Positions 12,413 to 20,300 of a DNA stretch of 23,603 bases are shown here, in pieces (position 1 is the stretch's first letter; each line of letters starts with the position of its first letter). Location: IMG/VR virus record IMGVR_UViG_3300017743_000127, positions 1-23,603 of that record. The stretch is one strand, 5' to 3'. A model generated the notes under the pieces. That model saw nothing but the letters and a program-made list of their open reading frames with translations. It ran no database searches and had not been told where the DNA came from. Made by a program: the position numbers and the translations under genes. Source of the stretch: a virus.

Positions 12413-12746
12413 CACCACCCGCAAGGGTGGACGCGTAATATACCGGGGAAAGAGCTTCCCAGGCTTCAACAAGCCGATGCGAAACACGGGATCATCGCAG
12501 CATAAGATGGTCGTTCTCGCTAAGAAGGGAAGCAAAGTCAAAGTAGTCCGTTTTGGTCACAAGGGCTACGGGCACAATTACAGCGCATCAGCGCGAAAGA
12601 ATTACCTGACTCGATCCGCCGGGATCAGGAATAAGGCGGGCAAATTGACCGCAAAAGACAAATTTTCAGCGAATTACTGGGCGCGGAAAACCCTATGGGC
12701 TGGTTCCGGTGGTTCAAAGAAATCTCCCCCGAAACGTAAAAGCTAG
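12396..12746 (+). CDS. Small basic phage protein 4
   Basis: A 116-residue basic protein from GTG 12396, with AAGGGAAG at 12381-12388 seven bases upstream. Key segments are VIYRGKSFPGFNKPMR, HKMVVLAKKGSKVKVVRFGH, SARKNYLTRSAGIRNKAG and KFSANYWARKTLWAG. I recall this pattern ('YRG-F-G-NKP ... HKMVVLAK-G--VK-VRFG ... AYWA-K-LW') as a conserved phage protein family, also near DUF5872 proteins. Its role is undetermined. It is the last of the four basic genes before the scaffold. Confidence 0.75.
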   Translation: MANASDTTRKGGRVIYRGKSFPGFNKPMRNTGSSQHKMVVLAKKGSKVKVVRFGHKGYGHNYSASARKNYLTRSAGIRNKAGKLTAKDKFSANYWARKTLWAGSGGSKKSPPKRKS

Positions 12747-12757
12747 AGATTGGATCA

Positions 12758-13492
12758 ATGGCAGAAGAAATTAATGCGCCAGAGGCGCAAAGCGATACAG
12801 CTACGCCTGATATCAACGAAATCGTAAGAAAAGCAGTCGAAGAACAGACCGCTGGATTGAAGCGAAACCGCGATGAATTGCTTGCCGAAAAGAAGGCACT
12901 TCAAGAACGCGTAAGCCAATTCGACGGCCAAGACATCGATGAACTTTTGAAGCTGAAAAGCCTTGTTGAAGACAATGAGGAAGCCAAGCTAATCGCTGAA
13001 GGCAAGATCGATGAGGTCTTCAGCAAAAGATATGACCGGGCGTTCCGCGACTTGAATAGTCAAGTCCAAGCCCGCGATGAGAAAATCGAAAGTCTGAGCG
13101 GCGAGCTTAAAACAAAAGCAGACGCCTATGCTCAAGTGACGATTGATACAGCAATACAGCGAGCCGCAAGCGAGCTTGGTGTACAGACAACCGCCCTGCC
13201 GGACGTAACGGCGCGGGCGCGAGGTGTATTTGCCATCGATGAAAGTGGTGGGTTAGTGGCCCGCAACGGAGATGGCACATTACAATTTTCGAAAGACGGC
13301 CAATCGAGTCTCACTCCAGGGGAGTGGCTAGAGTCAATGCGGAAAAATGCTCCGCATTGGTGGCCAATTTCAACAGGTGGCGGGGCCACAGGCGGGTCAG
13401 GCGTAGGCCCAAACGGGAAGATGACCGTTGATGCTGCGTCATCCCTTGATTTCGAGTCTTACAAAAAGGCGCGAATGAACGGGCAAATCTAA
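12758..13492 (+). CDS. Capsid scaffolding-type protein
   Basis: A 244-residue acidic protein between the portal cluster and the coat gene, where scaffolds are normally encoded. A long charged coiled-coil region runs from about residue 20 to 125 (IVRKAVEEQTAGLKRNRDEL, then ALQERVSQFDG, then VQARDEKIESLSGELK). The C-terminal half is more folded, ends in a Gly-rich linker (ISTGGGATGGSG) and a short tail LDFESYKKARMNG that resembles coat-binding tails of scaffold proteins. It would guide shell assembly and then leave the prohead. Start ATG 12758 lies 12 bases after the previous stop. Confidence 0.75.
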   Translation: MAEEINAPEAQSDTATPDINEIVRKAVEEQTAGLKRNRDELLAEKKALQERVSQFDGQDIDELLKLKSLVEDNEEAKLIAEGKIDEVFSKRYDRAFRDLNSQVQARDEKIESLSGELKTKADAYAQVTIDTAIQRAASELGVQTTALPDVTARARGVFAIDESGGLVARNGDGTLQFSKDGQSSLTPGEWLESMRKNAPHWWPISTGGGATGGSGVGPNGKMTVDAASSLDFESYKKARMNGQI

Positions 13493-13518
13493 CTTTTCAA
13501 TCTTTAAGGAGATGAGCA

Positions 13519-14652
13519 ATGGCTAATACCATTCTTACACCATCCATCATCGCCAACGAAGCCCTGTTGATACTGGAAAATAATCTGACGGCAGCTAATA
13601 CTGTTTATCGTGATTATGAATCAGAATTCACTGGTGGTCGCGTTGGTGATACAATCACAATCCGCAAACCAGCGGCCTTCACAGTGAACGAGTTTACAAG
13701 CTCAATCACGAAACAAGATATCACTGAAACCAGTGTGTCTATGCAGCTTGAAAAGCACTTCGACGTTTCAACGGAAGTCACCTCTCGCCAGATGACTTTG
13801 GAACTCGACGGCTTCTCAGAGCGCGTAATCGAACCAGCAATGGTTGCTTTGGCTGAACAAATCGATGGTTATATCTATGACCAATACGATGAAGTTCACA
13901 ACACTGTTGGAACAGCCGGAACCCCACCAGCCTCATTGGCGAACTTGGCCTCAATCGACCAAATTCTCAACGAGCAAAAGGTTCCAATGTCTGGCCGCGT
14001 TGGCTTTATGAACCCAGCTGCAAAAGCAGCTATGATGGGTATCGAAGCAGTCGTAACCGCTGAAAAGCGTGGCGATGGCGGAACAGCGTTGCGCGAGGCC
14101 TCAATGGGTCGCGTGATGGGTCTTGATTTCTACGGCGTACAAGGCGTGAAATCACATACCGCTGGTTCACAGGGTGGACAGTCTGGCTTGCTGGTAAACG
14201 GCACAGTCGCCGCCGGTGCAACAACTATGAACGCAGATGCGGCTCACGCATCGGCTGCAACACTGAAAAAAGGTGATGTCTTCACCGTTGCCGGTGTGTC
14301 AGGTTCTTTCGTTGTGACAGCGGATAAGACTGCTTCTGGCTCTGCATTTACTGGTGTTGCTTTCTCACCAGCGGCTCCGGCCGGCGGATTTGCAGATAAC
14401 GCTGCAATCACTGTTAAAGACGATCACGTTGCTAACCTTGCGGGTCATCCTCGCGGCTTGGCACTGGCAGTTGTTCCTCTGGCGCTTCCAATGGATGCAT
14501 CAGGTCGCGCAGCTATCGTTTCAAACCGTGGCCTCTCAATTCGTGTTGTACAAGATTATGACATCTCATCAAAATCTGATGTGATCTCATTCGATGTACT
14601 TTGCGGAGCGAAAGTGATCCAGCCAGAATTGCTCACTCGCGTTTTGGGCTAA
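13519..14652 (+). CDS. Major capsid (coat) protein, P22 gp5-like
   Basis: This 377-residue protein forms the icosahedral shell. The N-terminus matches P22-type coats (ILTPSIIANEALLILENNLT, VYRDYESEFTGGRVGDTITI, KPAAFTVNEF, then VSMQLEKHFDVSTEVTSRQMT). MNPAAKAAMMG and MGRVMGLDFYGVQGVKSHTAG follow. Residues about 218-300 form a beta-rich inserted region (MNADAAHASAATLKKGDVFT, VAGVSGSFVVTA), comparable to the insertion found in P22-type coats. It is preceded by AAGGAG at 13506-13511. It is the main reason to call the phage P22-like in head type. Confidence 0.9.
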   Translation: MANTILTPSIIANEALLILENNLTAANTVYRDYESEFTGGRVGDTITIRKPAAFTVNEFTSSITKQDITETSVSMQLEKHFDVSTEVTSRQMTLELDGFSERVIEPAMVALAEQIDGYIYDQYDEVHNTVGTAGTPPASLANLASIDQILNEQKVPMSGRVGFMNPAAKAAMMGIEAVVTAEKRGDGGTALREASMGRVMGLDFYGVQGVKSHTAGSQGGQSGLLVNGTVAAGATTMNADAAHASAATLKKGDVFTVAGVSGSFVVTADKTASGSAFTGVAFSPAAPAGGFADNAAITVKDDHVANLAGHPRGLALAVVPLALPMDASGRAAIVSNRGLSIRVVQDYDISSKSDVISFDVLCGAKVIQPELLTRVLG

Positions 14653-14659
14653 ATTCCTA

Positions 14660-14695
14660 CAGACACAGTACATGCATAAATTTATACTGCGTCTG
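14660..14695 (+). repeat. Inverted repeat after coat gene
   Basis: CAGACACAGTA (14660-14670) pairs with TACTGCGTCTG (14685-14695) with one A-C mismatch and a 14-base AT-rich loop. No T tract follows. It may stabilise the 3' end of the coat mRNA or form a regulatory dyad. Confidence 0.55.
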
Positions 14696-14706
14696 AATAA
14701 AATGAG

Positions 14707-14728
14707 AGGGGGCTGTCCGGCCCCCTTT
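14707..14728 (+). terminator. GC-rich hairpin after coat gene, probable weak terminator
   Basis: AGGGGGC (14707-14713) pairs perfectly with GCCCCCT (14720-14726) across TGTCCG, followed by only TTTC. Partial termination here would raise coat mRNA over the downstream tail genes, a common arrangement behind phage coat genes. Confidence 0.6.
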
Positions 14729-14748
14729 CGAACACAACAGGAGAACAC

Positions 14749-15042
14749 ATGAAACTCTGGAAAAACAAAGACTTTGTAGTCGTTGATCCCGGTACAGATG
14801 CTTATGAGCATTTCATCAAGCAAGGCTACAAAGAAGATAAAAAGATCGCTGCTAAAGAGCGCGTCGAAGACCCATATCGCCAAGAGGGCGACCTCATCGA
14901 CATCGATGCAATGAACAAAATTCAAATTGAGGACATGGCTCGCCAAGAGTTTGGCGTTGAGATGGATCGCCGTTGGTCACTGCCCCGCATGAAAGAACAG
15001 TTAGCTGGGTTGTTCGCAAAGGCTGAAAAAGAGGAAGAGTGA
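14749..15042 (+). CDS. Small charged protein downstream of coat
   Basis: A 97-residue protein with a good ribosome binding site (CAGGAGA at 14739-14745). N-terminal VVVDPGTDAYEHFIKQGYKE is followed by an acidic middle and a C-terminal helical segment, IQIEDMARQEFGVEMDRRWS then LPRMKEQLAGLF. That segment resembles the short HeH/LEM/SAP-like two-helix modules at the ends of some phage head or neck proteins. Function not assigned. It is linked to the next gene by a TGATG overlap. Confidence 0.65.
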   Translation: MKLWKNKDFVVVDPGTDAYEHFIKQGYKEDKKIAAKERVEDPYRQEGDLIDIDAMNKIQIEDMARQEFGVEMDRRWSLPRMKEQLAGLFAKAEKEEE

Positions 15043-15404
15043 TGGCTGCCGGTAATTTTGATTTTGTATGTGAGCAAGGCACGACCTTTAAGCACACGAT
15101 TACATACAAAGATTCCACCGATACGGCAATTAACCTAGCCGGATATTCTGTCCGAATGGATGTTCGATATGCAAAAACAAAGAACGCGGATGCAGTCATT
15201 CAGTTAAATGCTAGCAACTCACGGGCTACAGTTCTCGATGCATCCGCTGGCAAGATTCAACTTTTAATTTCATCGGTTGATACGACTTCTCTTCAACCTG
15301 GAGAGTATTTCTACGACTTGGAGATTGCTAATTCAACAACACCCCCAGTGGTCGAAAGAATTTTGGAGGGTCTATTTACCGTTGATGGCGAGGTCACGGG
15401 ATGA
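15042..15404 (+). CDS. Ig-like baseplate/neck-type structural protein
   Basis: A 120-residue all-beta protein. FDFVCEQGTTFKHTITYKDS, INLAGYSVRMDVRYAK, GKIQLLISSVDTTSLQPGEY and FYDLEIANSTTPPVVERILE are typical of phage proteins with an Ig-like domain similar to the N-terminus of lactococcal-phage BppU and many small virion proteins. It probably links the head or tail tip to fibres. Start ATG 15042 lies within TGATG; GAGGAAG is upstream. It overlaps the next gene by four bases (ATGA). Confidence 0.7.
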   Translation: MAAGNFDFVCEQGTTFKHTITYKDSTDTAINLAGYSVRMDVRYAKTKNADAVIQLNASNSRATVLDASAGKIQLLISSVDTTSLQPGEYFYDLEIANSTTPPVVERILEGLFTVDGEVTG

Positions 15405-15655
15405 CGGCCAACACAGTAACAGTTGAGGACAAACGCAACAATGTGACGGTCAATGAGGCTGGCATAAAAGTTGTTGTGGCCGAGACTTCTTTGCGAGTGG
15501 TCACAGTTGGAGTCCAGGGGCCAGCCGGATCTCAGGAAATTGCAGGGAAAAGTGTTGAGGCGAACCCGACTTTAAACGGCGGTGAGATTTTAATTTATGA
15601 CGCAACCGATGATCGGTTTGAATTTGTAACAGCGCTGGACGGCGGCGTAATCTAA
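15401..15655 (+). CDS. Small tail-associated protein
   Basis: An 84-residue beta-rich protein, coupled to the preceding gene by ATGA. TVTVEDKRNNVTVNEAGIKV, then VVTVGVQGPAGSQE, is the pattern of short phage proteins that sit next to fibre genes; the single GxxGPAG-like segment hints at a collagen-like stretch. The C-terminal half (NPTLNGGEILIYDATDDRFE) resembles repeats inside the fibre that begins at 17341 (GELLVYDTTSSKW), suggesting shared fibre-module ancestry. Role unproven. Confidence 0.65.
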   Translation: MTANTVTVEDKRNNVTVNEAGIKVVVAETSLRVVTVGVQGPAGSQEIAGKSVEANPTLNGGEILIYDATDDRFEFVTALDGGVI

Positions 15656-15666
15656 AGGAGCTTTAA

Positions 15667-16914
15667 ATGGCCAATACCATCAAAATTAAGCGCCGTACAA
15701 GTGGTACGGCTGCCCCAAGCACATCTGACATCAGCCAAGGTGAATTGGCTTTTGTAGAGGCTTCCCAGAAGCTTTATTACCGGGACGCCTCTGACAACAT
15801 TCGGGAGATTGGCGGATCGGGCGCATTCTTGAAGTCGAATGAAAATGACACGATGGATGGTGACCTCACAGTTACCGGCGCATTGGTTGTGCAAGGCACC
15901 ACCACAACGGTTGATAGCACCACGGTTTCAATCGCTGATGCGAATATGGAATTGGCATCGAGCAACAACAACGATGGATCTAACGGCGTCACTACTGACG
16001 CGGTGGATTTTGGTGTTTATGGTAATTTCAACAAGGCACCTGGCGCGGCTAACACGACTGCATATGGCGGGTTTTTCCGCGATGCTAGCGACAGTGGCAA
16101 ATTCAAGTTTTACACTGGGCTAGAAGCTGAACCGACCTCTACGGTTAACACCTCTGGCACTGGATATGCGGCTGCTACAGTGGTCGCTGGAACTTTTGAA
16201 GGCAACCTAGCCGGGACACCTACAATTACGGCTGCAACGGTTGCTACCAGCCTCGATATGAACGGCACAGAGCTTATTCTGGATGCTGACGCTGATACAT
16301 CGATAACCGCTGACACAGATGATCAGATCGACATTAAGATTGCTGGAGCCGATGAGATCAACATCACTTCAACGGTCATTCAGCCAGCCACAAATGGCGG
16401 CATGTCGCTTGGTACATCGAGCAAAAAGTTTTCAAATCTGTACGCCTCTGGAACAGTAGACCTTGGCTCCAGCGTAAACGTCGATGGTGGGTCGGTTGAT
16501 GGGACACCGATTGGTGCGAACTCTGCATCAACAGGTGCGTTCACTAGCGTCAGCGCAACAAGCCAGATCACTTCAACGCTAGCAACTGGCACAGCGCCAA
16601 TGGTTGTCGCTTCGACTACAGCGGTCAGCAACTTAAACGCCGATATGCTGGATGGACAACATGCACCAAGTGGCACAATCGTTGGTACGTCAGACACACA
16701 AACGCTGACGAACAAGAACCTGACCAGTGCGGTGATGACAACACCACAGATCAACGACACATCTGCCAATCACCAATATGTTTTTGGGGTTTCTGAATTG
16801 GCCGCTGATCGGACTGTGACACTGCCTCTTTTAACGGGCAATGATACCTTTGTTTTCGCCAATCACACACAGACTCTCGACAATAAAACGATTGACTGTG
16901 GAACCTTCTCATAA
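15667..16914 (+). CDS. Tail fibre-like protein
   Basis: A 415-residue Ser/Thr/Ala/Asn-rich fibre protein with AAAGGAG six bases upstream (15654-15660). Its N-terminal module (IKIKRRTSGTAAPSTSDISQ, then GELAFVEASQKLYYRDASDN) is a virion-attachment type shared with the larger fibre at 17341. The shaft contains repetitive beta segments, with LGTSSKKFSNLYASGTVDLG, ADMLDGQHAPSG and a C-terminal TQTLTNKNLTSAVMTTPQ motif typical of marine phage fibres. It lacks an S74 chaperone domain, so it may be a non-terminal fibre segment. It overlaps the next gene by one base (TAATG). Confidence 0.8.
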   Translation: MANTIKIKRRTSGTAAPSTSDISQGELAFVEASQKLYYRDASDNIREIGGSGAFLKSNENDTMDGDLTVTGALVVQGTTTTVDSTTVSIADANMELASSNNNDGSNGVTTDAVDFGVYGNFNKAPGAANTTAYGGFFRDASDSGKFKFYTGLEAEPTSTVNTSGTGYAAATVVAGTFEGNLAGTPTITAATVATSLDMNGTELILDADADTSITADTDDQIDIKIAGADEINITSTVIQPATNGGMSLGTSSKKFSNLYASGTVDLGSSVNVDGGSVDGTPIGANSASTGAFTSVSATSQITSTLATGTAPMVVASTTAVSNLNADMLDGQHAPSGTIVGTSDTQTLTNKNLTSAVMTTPQINDTSANHQYVFGVSELAADRTVTLPLLTGNDTFVFANHTQTLDNKTIDCGTFS

Positions 16915-17372
16915 TGTCAGAAAATACCCCGGATCTGACAATTTTAAGAAATCAGGTTGCTTATCAAAATGAGTATGCCAACTGTCAGGGTGATGTAACT
17001 GGTGAGTTTATTGGGCGCTATCTTGAGGCCGAGGCTAAACTAAAGATCGTTGAGAAATCTCAGCAAGCTTTGCATGAAAGCCTTGGTGCATACAAAGATA
17101 GAAATGATCAACTGAAGCAAGAAGTCGATCAGGTAAAGGCGGAGCTTGCAGCCGCAAAGACCAACATCGAGGCGTTTGAAACGCAAAACAATGACATGCG
17201 TAATGAGATCCAAGATTTACGCACAAAAAAGCAAACTCTCACGCAGCAAAGGCAAGAAGCTCAAGAGGAAGTTGGTAAGCTTTCTGAAGAAATTTTGACC
17301 CTCAAGCAACAGCTTGAAGATCGGGAAAAGGGGCCAAAACGTGGCAAACGTAGTCAAACACAAGCGAAGTAG
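16914..17372 (+). CDS. Coiled-coil protein between fibre genes
   Basis: A 152-residue protein, mostly one long predicted coiled coil from about residue 35 to 140 (ALHESLGAYKDRNDQLKQEV, then NNDMRNEIQDLRTKKQTLTQ), with a basic tail (KGPKRGKRSQTQAK). No signal peptide or membrane segment, so it is not a spanin. It may act as a fibre-associated trimerisation or assembly factor; this rests on position only. Its last 32 bases overlap the start of the giant fibre gene. Confidence 0.65.
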   Translation: MSENTPDLTILRNQVAYQNEYANCQGDVTGEFIGRYLEAEAKLKIVEKSQQALHESLGAYKDRNDQLKQEVDQVKAELAAAKTNIEAFETQNNDMRNEIQDLRTKKQTLTQQRQEAQEEVGKLSEEILTLKQQLEDREKGPKRGKRSQTQAK

Positions 17373-20300
17373 TACTTCCGGCGAAACGCCCAGCGCTTCA
17401 GATTTAGACGTTGGTGAAATCGCCGTTAATACCGCTGATGGTAAGTTGTTTGTGAAGCACACTGATGGCACTGTTGTTGAAATCTCTGGCGGTGGTGGGG
17501 GCGGGAGCGTTTCGACGCTGTCTGACACGACGATTACGTCCCTCGGTGATGGCGAGTTACTTGTTTATGACACCACTAGCAGCAAGTGGATCAATCAAAC
17601 TCTTTCTGAGGCCGGGATTGCAGCATTGACCTCACCTGGGCTGACCGGAACACCTACTGCGCCAACGGCTAGCGCGGCAACAAACAGCACCCAGATCGCC
17701 ACGACTGCCTATGTAACTACAGCGGTTTCTAATCTGGTTGATAGCGCTCCAGGTGCGCTGAACACCCTCAACGAACTGGCGGCTGCGCTGGGTGATGATG
17801 CTAACTTTAGCACTACTGTAACTAATTCAATCGCTACTAAACTGCCATTATCTGGCGGCACTATGTCGGGCCAGTTAGTTATTGCTGACAACGATGGCGG
17901 TCAGTCTATGTTGCAAGTGCGTAACTTTGCGACTTCAGCCACAGGCGGCTTTACAAACAGCTATACAGCAGAGATTAGAGGCGCAACATCAGGCGGTCAA
18001 ACGCATGGCATGTTGATTAATTTAAACGAAGCAAATGATAGCAGACGAACACTAGACATAGGTGATAACAACGGTGTTTTTGCATCTTTTGTGAATGGTA
18101 AATTAGGGCTTGGTGGTCAGACTAGTCCTGAAGCAAAGCTAGACATTAAAGGCGATACACAGACTTACGCCGGGATGGCAAAGATTTACTTAACTGATAC
18201 TAGCTCAAGCGTCGCTCGACGTAATTGGGCGATAGGTAACGGCGGTAGTGCATACGGAAACTTTACGATTGGCCTCAGTAATGCGGCTGATGGTGATCCA
18301 ATGGCGTCTGGCACTCACACAACTCCGTTTATTATTAATAACAGCGGCAACTCATTCTTCTCAGGCGATGTTCAAGTGGCTGGGCTGTATGTAGGTTCTT
18401 CAAATACGTCCTATGACTTCTACAATAACGGCACGACATATCTTAACGGCGCAACGACAATTGATGATAGTCTTTTAAGCGGCGACATCCATATAAAAAG
18501 TGGAACAAGTGGTACAAACACGCAGGGTTTGCTGTTTAGTCTCAATGACAATGCAGACGCCCAAGCGTATATCAAAAAAACCTCTTATTATATGCACTAT
18601 AACGCCCATCAAAATGAGGGACATAGATTTACCGTTAGTGGAGGTGACGATTTATTGCGGATGCACGGGGCTAACAACGGAACACGCCCTGACAGCATAG
18701 ATATTTTGGCAGCTAATGGCCTTTACATGGGCAACACTCAAGTAATGACGCTGGGTAGAGCGTTAACTAATATTACAGGGGGAACTGTCGCTGGAAGTTT
18801 AACCGTCAACAGCGTAACATTTAAAAGCAACAGCAACGTCACTCGCAATTTAAAAATTCAACCAAGTGGCACCGCAACTGATGTTGGTGTTTCTATATAT
18901 ACTCCCAGCGGTTCCCATTCCATTCAGCTTTATGGCAACGCCACTGAATATGGTTTTTTAGATGCTAATTGGGCAAGCTGGGATATAAAGAAAACTAAAA
19001 ATGGAGCCTTTAAAGTAGATGAAGGCGGCGGCTTACAGCGTGTTTTCAATGATGGCTATCACCCTAACGCAGACGCATGGACTACTGCCAGAACGTTGTC
19101 CCTCTCAGGTGACGCATCAGGCAGTGTAAGCTGGGACGGTTCAGCTAATGCTACACTGAGTGTTAGTGTTGGTGATGCTGATACTGTTGACGGAAAACAA
19201 GCAACAGATTTGCTACACTACAGAGGTGCAGTCAGTGGTGATTGGGATACTATTTTTACAACAGGTACAGGTAAAACAAACACCAGTGGTCTATATCAAA
19301 TAAACAATCACCAAAGTGGTCATAGTAATTACCCCAGTGGTAGTTACAGTTATGGTGGTGTGTTTGCTTGGCAATTAGCTAACAGTACATTTAAACTGTA
19401 TGCACCTCATACTGGCACCCTTTTTTATCAAACTGGTTGGGGTAATGATGAATACAGTGGCTGGCGTAAAATTTGGGATAGTGGCAACGATGGCTCTGGC
19501 AGTGGCCTAGATGCTGATTTGCTTGATGGTGTACATGGTAGTAGCTTCCTAAGAAGTGATGCAGATGATACTTTTACGGGTGATTTAACCCACGTTGGCG
19601 GTGCTGTTTTTGGGGCAGGTACATTAACTGCTGATGGTCAAAATGACATCTTTATGTTTGGTACAAGCCCGACTGGTATTACAGCACAGGGGGGAAACTA
19701 CCATAACAAACTAAGAATTTTAGGCGGTGCAGGTCAAAGCAGAGACTTGCAGCTTTATCAGATAGACAGCGAGTATGCGCATATTGGCTCTAGCTGGACA
19801 AGCAATCAGTTAACTATTGATAGTTCCTTTACTCAGGTAAACTTTAATCAATCTATACGAGCACCCATCTTCTACGACAGCAACGACACTGCTTACTACG
19901 TTGATCCTGCAAGTACATCTGTTGTCAATCAAGTTATAGCCACCAACATAGAGTTTGGAGACAGTACTGGCCCTATTTTATCAGAAGAAAGAAATCAAAA
20001 CCTTAAACTGCAAGGGTCAACCGGCGGCGATGTTGGTATAAGTGGGTATGGTTCTGATGGAAATTGGGATTTTCAATTATACGGCACTGGTGGACAGCAA
20101 GGCTTTTTAAAGTCTAACTGGGGGTCTTGGTCAGCTTATGCTGATACTAGCGGTAACTGGTTTGGTACAGCTAGTGTTCGTGCCCCTATCTTCTACGATA
20201 GCGACAACACAGGTTATTACGTTGATCCAGCAAGTACGGGCAGCAGTGTTCGTATAAAAGGTAATATTGACACCAGAACACAAAACAGCACTACTCAAAA

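Noticed and set aside
16380-16769. Long minus-strand ORFs inside the fibre genes (for example 129 codons here)
   Set aside because: Low-complexity Val/Ser/Pro composition expected from the complement of Thr/Ser/Ala-rich fibre codons, with no ribosome binding site.
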